A program made the translations under genes and the position numbers. The notes below the pieces were generated by a model. That model made no database searches and was not told where the DNA came from. It was given only the letters and a program-made list of their open reading frames with translations. From Candidatus Woesearchaeota archaeon (GTDB taxonomy: Archaea; Nanobdellota; Nanobdellia; Woesearchaeales; JAGWAF01), in assembly GCA_018302085.1 (NCBI GenBank), contig JAGWAF010000026.1, forward strand, positions 1 through 34,410: DNA of 34,410 nucleotides, given 5' to 3'. This document shows positions 1 through 7,595 of this stretch, one piece after another (positions within the stretch are counted from its first letter, which is position 1; each line of letters opens with the position of its first letter).

Positions 1-1
1 G

Positions 2-544
2 ACAGAAAAAACCCGAAAGAATAGACACCGCCGACCTGCTCACGATGCTATGGCACAATCTATCCTGGCAAGAATAACCTAATTCTGTCCCACACCCGCG
101 GGGAGGGAGTATGCTACCCATTTCCAGTTTTATTAACATTCTTCTGATACAACCTACGCTATACCGTGTCGATCCATAATTTATTGATGATTGGCAAACA
201 CGTTTGGCTAGTTCTTCTTTTGGCTGCCAGGTTTGATGACGGTACCATTTTAGCGCTTCAGGACAAAATCGAACCGCACCTTCTGCGATGCCATTTCCAG
301 AAGCTTTTTCAAAATTGATAGAAATACCTTCTTTATATGTCAAACCGTACAATAACACAAGCAAGCGATGTGAGGGCTCTTGACGACCTTGCTCTATCGC
401 TGTTAACGTACCTTCTAGTTGAGTACTATCAACGTCATTCATACCAAGGTTGCTGCTAAGCCGAACTAACGCATCTGATAAATCTGCATAACCTTTGCCT
501 CTTTTTTCTCGATACTCAGCAAGAGACTCTTTACGAAACACCAT
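2..544 (-). CDS. Partial putative Cro/C1-type HTH protein, runs off the left edge
   Basis: The frame is open from an ATG at 544 to the window edge (181 codons, no stop), so the C-terminus is missing. The segment with LTAIEQGRQEPSHRLLVLL (about residues 47-65) has the look of the third and fourth helices of a Cro/C1 HTH. A second stretch near residues 121-145 (ELAKRV, then IRRMLIKLEMG) resembles it again, so the protein may carry two such domains. A TATA-like box (565-574) is centred 26 nt before the ATG, supporting a leaderless start. The frame stays open upstream to 652 and reads as plausible, charged protein sequence (AERSAFERLREYIF), but has no ATG, GTG or TTG there. Either this is a shortened gene or the upstream similarity is chance. 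It would be a DNA-binding regulator; target unknown. Confidence 0.45.
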   Translation of the reverse strand, partial: MVFRKESLAEYREKRGKGYADLSDALVRLSSNLGMNDVDSTQLEGTLTAIEQGRQEPSHRLLVLLYGLTYKEGISINFEKASGNGIAEGAVRFCPEALKWYRHQTWQPKEELAKRVCQSSINYGSTRYSVGCIRRMLIKLEMGSILPPRGCGTELGYSCQDRLCHSIVSRSAVSILSGFFC

Positions 545-564
545 TACTGAGGAGAATCTCTTAT

Positions 565-574
565 GTTTTATAAA
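565..574 (-). promoter_or_regulatory. TATA-like box of the partial HTH gene
   Basis: On the minus strand the decamer reads TTTATAAAAC, centred 26 nt before the ATG at 544, matching the spacing seen before many genes here. Confidence 0.5.
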
Positions 575-639
575 GATGTATTCTCTTAGACGTTCAAATG
601 CGCTTCTTTCAGCGTATTTAAAATAAGCATCGTTTCTGT

Positions 640-790
640 TTTTTTTATCTTTTCAATTTTCTTTTAATCATTTTTCTTAAAACATTTTTAACTTTCTTTT
701 TTATTCTTTTTTTTACGATTTTTTATTATCTTTCCAATTCGCTTTTCTTTCAGAACTTTTTTTTAGAAGACATAAAACGAATTTTCCTGA
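640..790. other. T-rich gene-free stretch
   Basis: Most of the gap between the partial HTH gene and ftsZ is extremely T-rich on the plus strand (long runs of T broken by single A or C). No convincing coding frame is present; the short frame at 763-948 (-) is low-complexity read-through of the structured ftsZ 3' region. The T-richness would end transcripts entering from the left on the plus strand, but nothing else is visible. Confidence 0.5.
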
Positions 791-840
791 AAAATAGAAC
801 GGTGAAAATTACACAATAAAAAAATCAAAATATTGCATTC

Positions 841-875
841 AGAAAAAAATAAAAAAAAGGGCCGATAACCGGCCC
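841..875 (-). terminator. GC-rich hairpin plus T-run behind ftsZ
   Basis: On the minus strand a 6-bp stem GGGCCG/CGGCCC with a 5-nt loop is followed directly by eight T, one A and seven T. It lies about 95 nt behind the ftsZ stop and has the form of an intrinsic terminator, which is unusual in archaea, where plain T-tracts usually suffice. Confidence 0.65.
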
Positions 876-965
876 CAACGATTCTGCCTTCATCCAACAT
901 ACGTCTTGGGGGTGGTATAAAGAATGAAGGCGAGAAAACACACCTCAAAGACCAAGGGGGTGAGC
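876..965 (-). ncRNA. Structured ftsZ 3' UTR or small RNA candidate
   Basis: This stretch, a few bases behind the ftsZ stop, is much more GC-rich than its flanks. It has an 8-bp inverted repeat (GCCTTCAT at 886-893 with ATGAAGGC at 924-931), a second pairing CTTGG (905-909) with CCAAG (952-956), and it ends in the hairpin terminator at 841-875. A GC-rich structured island in an AT-rich archaeon is a common sign of a non-coding RNA. I recognise no family, and it may simply be the ftsZ mRNA tail. Confidence 0.3.
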
Positions 966-969
966 GCGC

Positions 970-2028
970 CTATTGAATGATCTCGATGCCGAGTTCATCA
1001 CTGAATTCTTTATCCATTTGCATTTGTTTTCTGCTATTGGACTTGCCAAGCATCCATGGAGAGCTAACTCCTGTGATGATGGTCATCACGCTGATTCTGC
1101 CTTTCATGCCTTCAGCAACCCTTGCTCCCCAGATCACGTTGGCACTTTCGTCCAAGTGTTCCGTGACAAGTTCTCCCACTTTGCTGATTTCTTCCAAGGT
1201 CATATCGGGGCCTCCTGTAACATGGATTAATGCTCCGGTTGCACCATTGTAGTCAATCTGCAATAGCGGATTATCTAAAGCTCCTTTCACCGCTTCAGGA
1301 ACTCTGTTATTCGTATCGGATGATCCTACGCCGATTGCTGCAACTCCGCCATTCTTCATGATCGCGCGTACGTCTGCATAGTCAAGGTTGACTAAGCTCG
1401 GGATTGCGATCGTTTCCACAATTCCTTTGATCATCGTCGCAATCAATTCGTTAGCAACTGCAAAGGCTTGTTGTATGGGAAGATTTCCTGCAATTTGAAC
1501 TAGCCTGTTGTTATCAATCACAATGACCGTATCAGAGTGTTCGCGTAATTGTTGCAAGCCAAATTCTGCTTTGTCAACCCTCGCGCGCTCAATTTTGAAA
1601 GGCATTGTAACCGTTCCAATAACAATAGCTCCCGTTTCTTTAGCAACTTGCGCAATGATGGGAGCGGAACCAGTACCTGTACCTCCACCCATTCCCGCAC
1701 AGACGAAAACCATGTCTGCGTTTTTCAAACTGGCTTTGATCTCGTTAATACTTTCTTGTGCGGCTTCCATTCCTTTTTCTGGAAAACCACCACAGCCTAA
1801 ACCTCGTGTGAGGTCTTTACCAATTAAGAATTTTTTGTCAGCATTAGTTACTTCCAATTGTTGCTGGTCGGTGTTGCAGGCGATAATTTCAGCGCCTTGG
1901 ATGCCCTTGTTATAGAGCCATCCGACCATGTTGTTACCAGCGCCACCTGCTCCGATAACTTTGATGTTGGCTTGTCCGACTTGCAGCTTTGACTCCTGTT
2001 TTTGCGCATTTTGTACTAAAAAATCCAT
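970..2028 (-). CDS. ftsZ: Cell division GTPase FtsZ
   Basis: Tubulin-superfamily GTPase that polymerises into the division ring. The 352-residue protein has the N-terminal nucleotide-binding loop GAGGAGNN (26-33), the tubulin signature GGGTGTGS (114-121) and the catalytic T7-loop NLDYADVR (214-221), so it should hydrolyse GTP on assembly. The short C-terminus ends DELGIEIIQ, resembling the tail peptide of archaeal FtsZ1/FtsZ2. An unstructured stretch before residue 20 is usual for archaeal FtsZ. The ATG at 2028 has a G-rich Shine-Dalgarno motif (GAGGGGG) about 12 nt before it. A TATA-like box at 2050-2059 would make the RNA leaderless, while another at 2101-2112 would give a roughly 45-nt leader that includes the motif. 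It is transcribed alone and ends in a hairpin terminator. Confidence 0.97.
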   Translation of the reverse strand: MDFLVQNAQKQESKLQVGQANIKVIGAGGAGNNMVGWLYNKGIQGAEIIACNTDQQQLEVTNADKKFLIGKDLTRGLGCGGFPEKGMEAAQESINEIKASLKNADMVFVCAGMGGGTGTGSAPIIAQVAKETGAIVIGTVTMPFKIERARVDKAEFGLQQLREHSDTVIVIDNNRLVQIAGNLPIQQAFAVANELIATMIKGIVETIAIPSLVNLDYADVRAIMKNGGVAAIGVGSSDTNNRVPEAVKGALDNPLLQIDYNGATGALIHVTGGPDMTLEEISKVGELVTEHLDESANVIWGARVAEGMKGRISVMTIITGVSSPWMLGKSNSRKQMQMDKEFSDELGIEIIQ

Positions 2029-2072
2029 GTTGTATCCCCCTCGTTTTTTGTATAAAATTCCCCCTATTATTT

Positions 2073-2094
2073 ACTGTGGAATATACTTCACAGT
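2073..2094. promoter_or_regulatory. Inverted repeat in the ftsZ promoter region
   Basis: ACTGTG (2073-2078) and CACAGT (2089-2094) form 6-bp arms around a 10-nt AT-rich centre. The site lies between the two TATA-like boxes before ftsZ, so it could be an operator or, in the longer transcript, a leader hairpin. Only one copy is seen. Confidence 0.35.
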
Positions 2095-2100
2095 ATCACA

Positions 2101-2112
2101 AAGTATATATAG
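2101..2112 (-). promoter_or_regulatory. Distal TATA-like box of ftsZ
   Basis: The minus strand reads CTATATATACTT. A start about 26 nt downstream would give a leader of about 45-50 nt that includes the ftsZ Shine-Dalgarno motif. The alternative box at 2050-2059 would be leaderless. Confidence 0.45.
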
Positions 2113-2298
2113 GAGTTAAACCTACACCTACCCTAAGAACAAGTCGCCAACGTTATGTGTCTGTTGAACTCGCCAAAGTTTAACAAACGCTGTTACCTTT
2201 TTTTGAGTTTCGCCAAAAACTCAAACTCGTTATTTTTTCTACTGTTCTTATATTTAAACATTTTTACGCTTGAATATGTATATCTTAGTAGTTAGATC

Positions 2299-2340
2299 AT
2301 TTTTCTCGTCGAGAAAAATTTTTCAGAAGATTTTTTTCTG
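2299..2340 (-). terminator. Hairpins behind the nitroreductase gene
   Basis: ATTTTTCTCG (2299-2308) and CGAGAAAAAT (2310-2319) are 10-bp inverted arms with one base between. A smaller stem CAGAA/TTCTG lies at 2324-2340. Both are in the 50 nt behind the nitroreductase stop with A/T runs around them, so they probably end that transcript. Confidence 0.45.
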
Positions 2341-2351
2341 AGAAAGGGATC

Positions 2352-2999
2352 TTATCGCGAAGGTTTTTTCGCACGTTCAGTTGCCTTTTTAAACAGCTCC
2401 TTGCCTTTTTCAAGAAATTTTTTCGTCAATTCACCAGTGTAGCCAAGGTACCGTTTTTCATCTCTAAAGTGCCCCTCCCATTTATGCAGGTACACTTGAT
2501 CGTTAAAACGATAATGCATAGGAACAGGAACAACTTCGTCGGCGTATCCTATAGTAACTACGGCCTGGGGTCTTGCCTTTTCAGGAAATTTCGGAATACA
2601 CAGCTTTAACATATCTTCCTCAAATGCAGAAACCCAACAGGATCCCAAACTGAGGGACGTTGCAGTGATGAGCATGTTCTGCACTGCGGCTGCGCAACTT
2701 TGAATGGAATACAAACGCTCCCCTCTTAGGCCGTAAAATTGTTCACTTTTCCAAGGTTCACCTACCACTACGATATGCACGGGAGCTTGAGCCATCCAGT
2801 GTTGTTGTAAGCATGCTTCAGCAATTTTTTTCCGCTGAGCTTCTTCTGTAATAATAATAAACTTCACACCCTGCAAATTTCCAGCTGTGGGCGCATTTCT
2901 GCCAGCTTCGCAGATCATCCCTAGCTTTTCAACTTCTATAGGAATGTTTTTGTATTTGCGAATACTTCTCCTAGTTACAATTGCTTCGAATGCGTCCAT
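2352..2999 (-). CDS. Nitroreductase-family FMN oxidoreductase
   Basis: The 215-residue protein has the features of the FMN-binding nitroreductase fold: N-terminal RRSIRKY (10-16) contacting the FMN phosphate, APTAGNLQ (36-43), and a SCWVS segment in the second half, followed by the VVTIGYADE strand. Members reduce nitro groups, quinones, flavins or cofactors with NAD(P)H; the substrate cannot be told from sequence. Length is normal, with a lysine-rich tail extended by about 30 residues. A TATA-like box at 3021-3030 is centred 26 nt before the ATG, so the RNA should be leaderless. It is a separate unit between ftsZ and the KEVP membrane protein. Confidence 0.88.
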   Translation of the reverse strand: MDAFEAIVTRRSIRKYKNIPIEVEKLGMICEAGRNAPTAGNLQGVKFIIITEEAQRKKIAEACLQQHWMAQAPVHIVVVGEPWKSEQFYGLRGERLYSIQSCAAAVQNMLITATSLSLGSCWVSAFEEDMLKLCIPKFPEKARPQAVVTIGYADEVVPVPMHYRFNDQVYLHKWEGHFRDEKRYLGYTGELTKKFLEKGKELFKKATERAKKPSR

Positions 3000-3020
3000 G
3001 GTTTCTCTTCAGAAAATGGT

Positions 3021-3030
3021 GTATATAAAT
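3021..3030 (-). promoter_or_regulatory. TATA box of the nitroreductase gene
   Basis: Decamer ATTTATATAC on the minus strand, centred 26 nt before the ATG at 2999. The same decamer precedes the genes starting at 4031 (-) and 14267 (+). Confidence 0.65.
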
Positions 3031-3032
3031 GT

Positions 3033-4031
3033 TTATTTTCCCCTCAACACTTTCTCACATACCTCAATGGCGGATGCAACGTACACTTCAATGGGATCGT
3101 CGTCATTATTTTTCAGAACTTCGATGATTTTGCTATTTCCTGATGGAAGCCTGTTGAGTTTTTTCAATTTAGTATAATCATGACCAAAAACATCTTTTTC
3201 TGTCTGGCGCAGAAGGTTGAGGCGATTAACAACTTTCACAATAATCGGACGTAAACTTTCTTCTTTTTCAGGAAATGCGCCTTCCTTAATCTGGGTAAAT
3301 GTGTTATACCATTCCCTCGGAATTCTTATTTTTTCCCGCATGATTTTTATGCCGCCATTTTTTTGCTTGTACACTCTGCCGATAACATGATTAATCGCTT
3401 TGCATTTGTCTTCCAAAGCTTGCACAACTTCTCTCAATTCTGGCATGACAGGAACTTCTTTGATGACTTCCTTAATCACTTCTCTGGGGACTTCCTTCAC
3501 AACTATCTTCGGCACTTCTTTGATAACTGGAACGTAAACAACTTGGTGTAATTTCGGAGGAGCAATGAATTGAATGATCATAATAAAAATATAACTCACA
3601 ATAACGTTCATGACAGTAATTTGAGGAATATCCAAGGCCATGGCCAGCAAAGTTTCTTGACTCCAAAAGTAGAATATCGCAATAAAAACGAGGGGGACTA
3701 TCCAGATGTACGCGGAACTTTCCCGATACATTTCCAACACTATAACTGCAATCGTGATGCTCAATACGGTAGGGAGAAATCCAAGGAAAATATTAAACAA
3801 ACTCTGATCGGATATTGCGGAAAGGAAAAACATCAACAAGACAATCAAAACAAACGTGGCGCCGACAAGCATCTTATCAAAATGATTATTCTTGCTCTTT
3901 GTATCACCCAAAGCCAGGACAATCTCGGAATCGCTATGCCCTGCTTTTCTTAACTCGCGCTGCAAATGCTCAAAAGAATAGCCATGCTGCAATCCCTTGT
4001 CTACATACTCGCGGATGGGATTTTTCTTCAT
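3033..4031 (-). CDS. Four-helix membrane protein with KEVP repeats and a cytoplasmic C-terminal domain
   Basis: Function not recognised. Residues 1-42 form a short soluble domain (IREYVDKGLQHGYS, then LRKAGHSDSEI) of a kind found at the start of many DPANN membrane proteins. Four hydrophobic segments follow at about 54-72, 78-99, 107-124 and 138-156. Residues 165-195 hold tandem repeats around KEVP/KEVI, probably a stiff linker. The last 130 residues are soluble and charged, with conserved-looking IRIPREWYNTF and a helical end. A TATA box at 4053-4062 supports the start at 4031 and a leaderless RNA. It shares a divergent promoter region with the DNA ligase gene. It may be a membrane anchor or signalling scaffold. 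Confidence 0.75.
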   Translation of the reverse strand: MKKNPIREYVDKGLQHGYSFEHLQRELRKAGHSDSEIVLALGDTKSKNNHFDKMLVGATFVLIVLLMFFLSAISDQSLFNIFLGFLPTVLSITIAVIVLEMYRESSAYIWIVPLVFIAIFYFWSQETLLAMALDIPQITVMNVIVSYIFIMIIQFIAPPKLHQVVYVPVIKEVPKIVVKEVPREVIKEVIKEVPVMPELREVVQALEDKCKAINHVIGRVYKQKNGGIKIMREKIRIPREWYNTFTQIKEGAFPEKEESLRPIIVKVVNRLNLLRQTEKDVFGHDYTKLKKLNRLPSGNSKIIEVLKNNDDDPIEVYVASAIEVCEKVLRGK

Positions 4032-4052
4032 ATCGTTTTATCTCGATTTTTA

Positions 4053-4062
4053 GTATATAAAT
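4053..4062 (-). promoter_or_regulatory. TATA box of the KEVP membrane protein gene
   Basis: Decamer ATTTATATAC on the minus strand, centred 26-27 nt before the ATG at 4031. Confidence 0.65.
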
Positions 4063-4103
4063 GTATTTGTCATGCATCTCTCAATTTTGTTTTTGGGTGA
4101 GAA

Positions 4104-4126
4104 TTACTGAAATTATTTCAGTAAAA
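4104..4126. repeat. Perfect 9-bp-arm palindrome in a divergent promoter region
   Basis: TTACTGAAA and TTTCAGTAA flank a 3-nt centre (21 bp in all). It lies between the two divergent TATA boxes and could be a regulator site. No second copy was noticed. Confidence 0.4.
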
Positions 4127-4168
4127 TAAAAAAATGAGGGAACGGAAAAAGAATCTCTTGTGTTCTAT

Positions 4169-4266
4169 GTTATACTCAAAGCATTAAATTATCGAACATT
4201 ACAATGCTTTTCGTAATAGTGAAGATGCACTATTCATGTTCGAATATTTGGTGCCTTCACTATAAC
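4169..4266. repeat. Double-hairpin kissing-loop element, member C
   Basis: This 98-bp element starts GTTATA and ends TATAAC. Hairpin 1 pairs AAAGCATT (4178-4185) with AATGCTTT (4203-4210). Hairpin 2 pairs ATAGTGAAG (4216-4224) with CTTCACTAT (4255-4263). The loops carry TCGAACAT (4192-4199) and ATGTTCGA (4236-4243), an 8-nt perfect complement. The first 31 nt match the reverse complement of the last 31 at 24 positions, so the halves are inverted homologues. It ends 7 bp before the ligase TATA box. The architecture is the same as the elements at 20135, 21943 and 25498. Confidence 0.7.
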
Positions 4267-4272
4267 AAAACA

Positions 4273-4282
4273 TTTTTATAAT
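4273..4282 (+). promoter_or_regulatory. TATA box of the DNA ligase gene
   Basis: TTTTTATAAT centred 26 nt before the ATG at 4303. It decides the start in favour of that ATG over an upstream in-frame TTG at 4282. Confidence 0.6.
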
Positions 4283-4302
4283 TGATAAACCTTCCAAACA
4301 GA

Positions 4303-6069
4303 ATGAAATACGCTGAGCTTGCAGAGCTCTATCATGTTCTGGAGAGCACGTCAAAGAGGTTAGTGAAAACTAGAGCGATTGCTGAGATGTTGGCAAAGGC
4401 TCCTTCTTTAGAATTACCCTGCCTTATGCTCCTCCTCCAAGGAAGAATTTTTCCGGCGTGGAGCGAAGAGAAAATTGGGGTAGCCGCAAAGCTTGTGATG
4501 AAGGCCATTGCATTGGCCGTGGGGAGAAGCCCTGAAGACATAGAAAAAGACTGGAAAAAAACAGGCGACTTGGGGGTTACTGTGCAACAACTCATGGGAA
4601 AGAAGAGGCAATCCACGCTATTTTCAGAATCTCTCAGCATTGAAAAAGTGTTCAACAATATTCAAAAACTCGCAACAGCAACAGGGGAAGGAAGCGTCGA
4701 TCGCAAAGTTAAACTCATTGCAGAACTTTTAACGAGTGCAACTCCCCTCGAAGCAAAATATATTGTGCGTTCTGTTTTAGAAGACCTGCGCGTTGGTGTT
4801 GGCGAGGCTGCATTAAGGGATGCTATCGTGTGGGCATTCTTTGGAAAACAATTACACTTAAAATTAAATGAAGAAAAATTACAGTTGGACTTCGGAGAAT
4901 CCAGTCGGGAAAAATATAATGAAATTGTCGATATTGTCCAGCACGCTTATGATTTGAACACAGATTTTGCAGAGGTTGCGAAAGTCGCCAAGGAAGAAGG
5001 CCTTGAAGGACTGAAAAAAATCGGTTTAAGAGTGGGAACACCAATTCAAGTCATGCTTTTCACAAAGGCAGCGGACATCAAAGATGCCTTTGAAATGGTA
5101 GGTTCACCAGCGGCCATTGAGTATAAATATGATGGCTTCAGAGTGCAAATTCACAAAGATCATGATAAAGTTACTGTTTACACTCGAAGGTTGGAAAACG
5201 TTACCGCGCAATTCAACGAGTTGAAAGATATTGTTCTGAAACATGTCAAGGCGGATGAGGCCATCCTAGATGCGGAAGCAGTGGGAATGGATGCAGAACA
5301 TAAAAAATATCTTCCCTTCCAAACAGTTTCTCAACGTATTAAAAGAAAATATGACATTGAAAAAATGGCTGAGAAATTCCCAGTAGAAATCAATGTCTTT
5401 GATGTTCTCCAATACAATGGTAAAAATTTACTTGCTGAGCCTTTTGGAGACAGAAGAGCCGTGCTCATTAAAATTATTAAACCTCTTGGAGGTAAAATTG
5501 TTTCTGCACAACAATTTGTGACATCGGATTTGAAACAGGCAGAGAAATTCTACAAAGAAGCTCTAGGTGTTGGGATTGAAGGAGTAATGGTAAAAAGTTT
5601 AACAGCCCCATACCAACCAGGAAAACGTGTCGGGTATGGAGCGAAAGTAAAACCCACAATGGAAAATCTTGATCTTGTTATTGTTGGGGCAGAATGGGGA
5701 ACAGGAAAAAGAGCAGGATGGTTTTCTTCATTTAGCTTAGCATGCCAAGATGAAGATGGAAATTTTTTGCCGATAGGAAAAGTAGGAACGGGATTTAATG
5801 AAAAGGAAGATGAATCTGAAGAGGGAGTAACCTTTGATGAGATGACACGGCTTTTGAAACCTTTAATTCTTGAGGAGAAAGGAAGGGAAGTAGGTGTAAA
5901 GCCCAAAATTGTGATTGAAGTTTCTTACGAGGAAATTCAAAAAAGCCCAAGCTATTCAAGTGGATACGCTTTACGCTTTCCCCGTATTGTGCGCTTACGG
6001 GATGACAAGCCAGTTTCTGAAATCGCGTCGTTGAAAGATGTTGAATTGTTGTTTAAGCAGCAGAAATAA
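4303..6069 (+). CDS. lig: ATP-dependent DNA ligase
   Basis: Joins nicks in replication and repair through a ligase-AMP intermediate. The 588-residue protein has the archaeal/eukaryotic layout: an N-terminal helical DNA-binding domain (about 1-235), then the adenylation domain with nucleotidyl lysine K275 in EYKYDGFR (motif I), DAEAVGMD (III), FDVLQYNGK (IIIa), EGVMVK (IV) and the lysine-rich motif V region KPTMENLDLVIVG, and a C-terminal OB domain containing GKVGTGF. Length is typical. The start is set by the TATA box 26 nt upstream. The last 41 bp of the gene (6029-6069) are repeated in degenerate form at 7428-7460, behind the next gene. Confidence 0.97.
   Translation: MKYAELAELYHVLESTSKRLVKTRAIAEMLAKAPSLELPCLMLLLQGRIFPAWSEEKIGVAAKLVMKAIALAVGRSPEDIEKDWKKTGDLGVTVQQLMGKKRQSTLFSESLSIEKVFNNIQKLATATGEGSVDRKVKLIAELLTSATPLEAKYIVRSVLEDLRVGVGEAALRDAIVWAFFGKQLHLKLNEEKLQLDFGESSREKYNEIVDIVQHAYDLNTDFAEVAKVAKEEGLEGLKKIGLRVGTPIQVMLFTKAADIKDAFEMVGSPAAIEYKYDGFRVQIHKDHDKVTVYTRRLENVTAQFNELKDIVLKHVKADEAILDAEAVGMDAEHKKYLPFQTVSQRIKRKYDIEKMAEKFPVEINVFDVLQYNGKNLLAEPFGDRRAVLIKIIKPLGGKIVSAQQFVTSDLKQAEKFYKEALGVGIEGVMVKSLTAPYQPGKRVGYGAKVKPTMENLDLVIVGAEWGTGKRAGWFSSFSLACQDEDGNFLPIGKVGTGFNEKEDESEEGVTFDEMTRLLKPLILEEKGREVGVKPKIVIEVSYEEIQKSPSYSSGYALRFPRIVRLRDDKPVSEIASLKDVELLFKQQK
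6029..6069 (+). repeat. Ligase 3'-end repeat, copy 1
   Basis: The last 41 bp of the ligase gene. Its first 15 bp (CGTTGAAAGATGTTG) are identical to 7428-7442. After 8 bp missing from copy 2, its last 18 bp match 7443-7460 at 15 positions, including the stop codon. Confidence 0.75.
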
Positions 6070-6133
6070 GATATCTTCATGTATACATCTAAAACGTTCA
6101 AAAATGGCTAAAAGTGAACGTTTCGATCGCAAC

Positions 6134-6143
6134 CTTTATAAAT
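6134..6143 (+). promoter_or_regulatory. TATA box of the DUF4143 ATPase gene
   Basis: CTTTATAAAT centred 26 nt before the ATG at 6165. Confidence 0.6.
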
Positions 6144-6164
6144 AACATATGCTTTATAAGTCAT

Positions 6165-7433
6165 ATGAACATAGAAGACCTGAATAACTGGAATCCTTGG
6201 TGGTTGGAAAAAGAAGTGAACAAAGCCCTCAAGGGGGTGGAAAGAAAAGTTAATCCGTTGATTTTTAAGGCCCTCCAGGAGAGGGAGATCATTGCGCTTA
6301 CAGGGATAAGACGATGCGGAAAAACAACGATCATGTACCAGATGATTGCGTTGCTTCTTCAGACATATAAACCTGAACAGGTATTGTACATCAATCTAGA
6401 TGATGAAGCTCTTAATAAGGAGTCTCTTGAATCCATTTATTTGTTTTACCGTCAGAATAAAAATCCAGATCAAAAGGCATTCCTCTTTCTCGATGAAATA
6501 CAAAATGTCCAAGGATGGGAAAAATTCCTTAAAAAAACCTATGATCTTATGGAAAATGTCAAGTTTGTCATATCCGGCTCTTCAGCGAATCTTCTCCGAG
6601 GAGAATACGCTACGCTCCTTACGGGAAGAAATATCACGTTTAACATCTTCCCACTTTCCTTTAAGGAATTTCTTGAATTTTCTCATATTAAATACGAAAA
6701 AATTACTACAATTACAAAAAGCAGAATTATTTATGAACTGAACAATTACTTAGAATACGGGGGTTTCCCTGAAGTTTTTTTCAAAGAGAAAGAGATTAAA
6801 AGAATTCTTCTGAAACAATATTTTGAAGATATCGTCTATAAAGATATCGTTAAAAGGCACAACATTAATGCAAAAAAAGTAACTGATTTGGGGGTGTATC
6901 TCCTCACCAATATAGCAAATTCATTCACTATAAGAAAAATAAGAAATTTTACCGGGCTATCGATAGACTCCATTAAGGACTATCTTTCTTATTTAGAAGA
7001 TGCATTCCTTGCCCTTCCCCTGGAACACTTTTCGTATTCACTCAAAGAAAGATCGCAACGGCCAAAAAAAAGTTATTCCATCGACTGCGGATTGCGCAAC
7101 GTAGTGAGTTTTCGTTTCTCACAAGATATTGGAAGACTAGCAGAAAATTGCGTCCGTGCCGAATTACTACGCAAGGGAAAAGAAACGTATTACTGGAAAG
7201 AAAAAGGAGAAGTAGACTTTGTTGTAAAAAATCAAGATAACACTCTTACGGTCATCAATGTTTCTTTTGCTGATGATATCCAAGAGAGAGAAATAAACTC
7301 ATTAAAAGAGTTCAAAACAAAATTCAAAAAAGTCGATACTTTAATACTCCTCACGAGGAATATTGAAGAAAAGACAGAAGGCGTTCTTAAGATTCCCTTA
7401 TGGAAATGGCTTTTGTCAGAAGCGCAACGTTGA
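6165..7433 (+). CDS. AAA-type ATPase with C-terminal DUF4143 domain
   Basis: A 422-residue member of the COG1373 family. The Walker A loop is GIRRCGKTT (47-55) and the Walker B is FLFLDEIQN with D110-E111. A sensor segment FVISGSSANLL follows. The C-terminal third has the DUF4143 pattern with ELLRKG and YYWKEKGEVDFVV, which resembles a restriction-endonuclease-like core. These ATPases are numerous, patchily distributed and mobile in archaea; their cellular role is not settled. The start at 6165 is chosen over upstream frames because a TATA box lies 26 nt before it. The last codons run into a duplicated scrap of the ligase 3' end, whose TGA serves as this gene's stop. That suggests the gene was inserted here. 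Confidence 0.9.
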   Translation: MNIEDLNNWNPWWLEKEVNKALKGVERKVNPLIFKALQEREIIALTGIRRCGKTTIMYQMIALLLQTYKPEQVLYINLDDEALNKESLESIYLFYRQNKNPDQKAFLFLDEIQNVQGWEKFLKKTYDLMENVKFVISGSSANLLRGEYATLLTGRNITFNIFPLSFKEFLEFSHIKYEKITTITKSRIIYELNNYLEYGGFPEVFFKEKEIKRILLKQYFEDIVYKDIVKRHNINAKKVTDLGVYLLTNIANSFTIRKIRNFTGLSIDSIKDYLSYLEDAFLALPLEHFSYSLKERSQRPKKSYSIDCGLRNVVSFRFSQDIGRLAENCVRAELLRKGKETYYWKEKGEVDFVVKNQDNTLTVINVSFADDIQEREINSLKEFKTKFKKVDTLILLTRNIEEKTEGVLKIPLWKWLLSEAQR

Positions 7434-7460
7434 AAGATGTTGTTTAAATGGCAGAAATAA
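7428..7460 (+). repeat. Ligase 3'-end repeat, copy 2
   Basis: Degenerate copy of the ligase gene end: 15 identical bases, an 8-bp deletion, then 15 of 18 identical bases. It overlaps the last codons and stop of the ATPase gene and has no coding role of its own. It is best read as the footprint of the event that put the ATPase gene behind the ligase. Confidence 0.7.
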
Positions 7461-7595
7461 CATTTTTTTTATTGTATTTCTTGTGTACTGAAAATCTTCT
7501 GATTTTCATGGTTACGAAAAGCGAACAGATGTTAGAAAACTATTTGCTTTGAGTATGAATAACAAAAGAATTATCGCTTTGCTTCGTACATAGTT

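Noticed and set aside
763-948. 61-residue minus-strand frame behind ftsZ
   Set aside because: It is read from the T-run, the hairpin terminator and the structured 3' region of ftsZ; composition is low-complexity F/S/P and there is no start signal.
1508-1915. 135-residue plus-strand frame inside ftsZ
   Set aside because: It lies wholly antisense to a well-supported ftsZ and has no promoter or Shine-Dalgarno motif.
4169-4266. Riboswitch or attenuator of the ligase gene
   Set aside because: The element lies upstream of the ligase TATA box, so it would not be part of the predicted leaderless mRNA.
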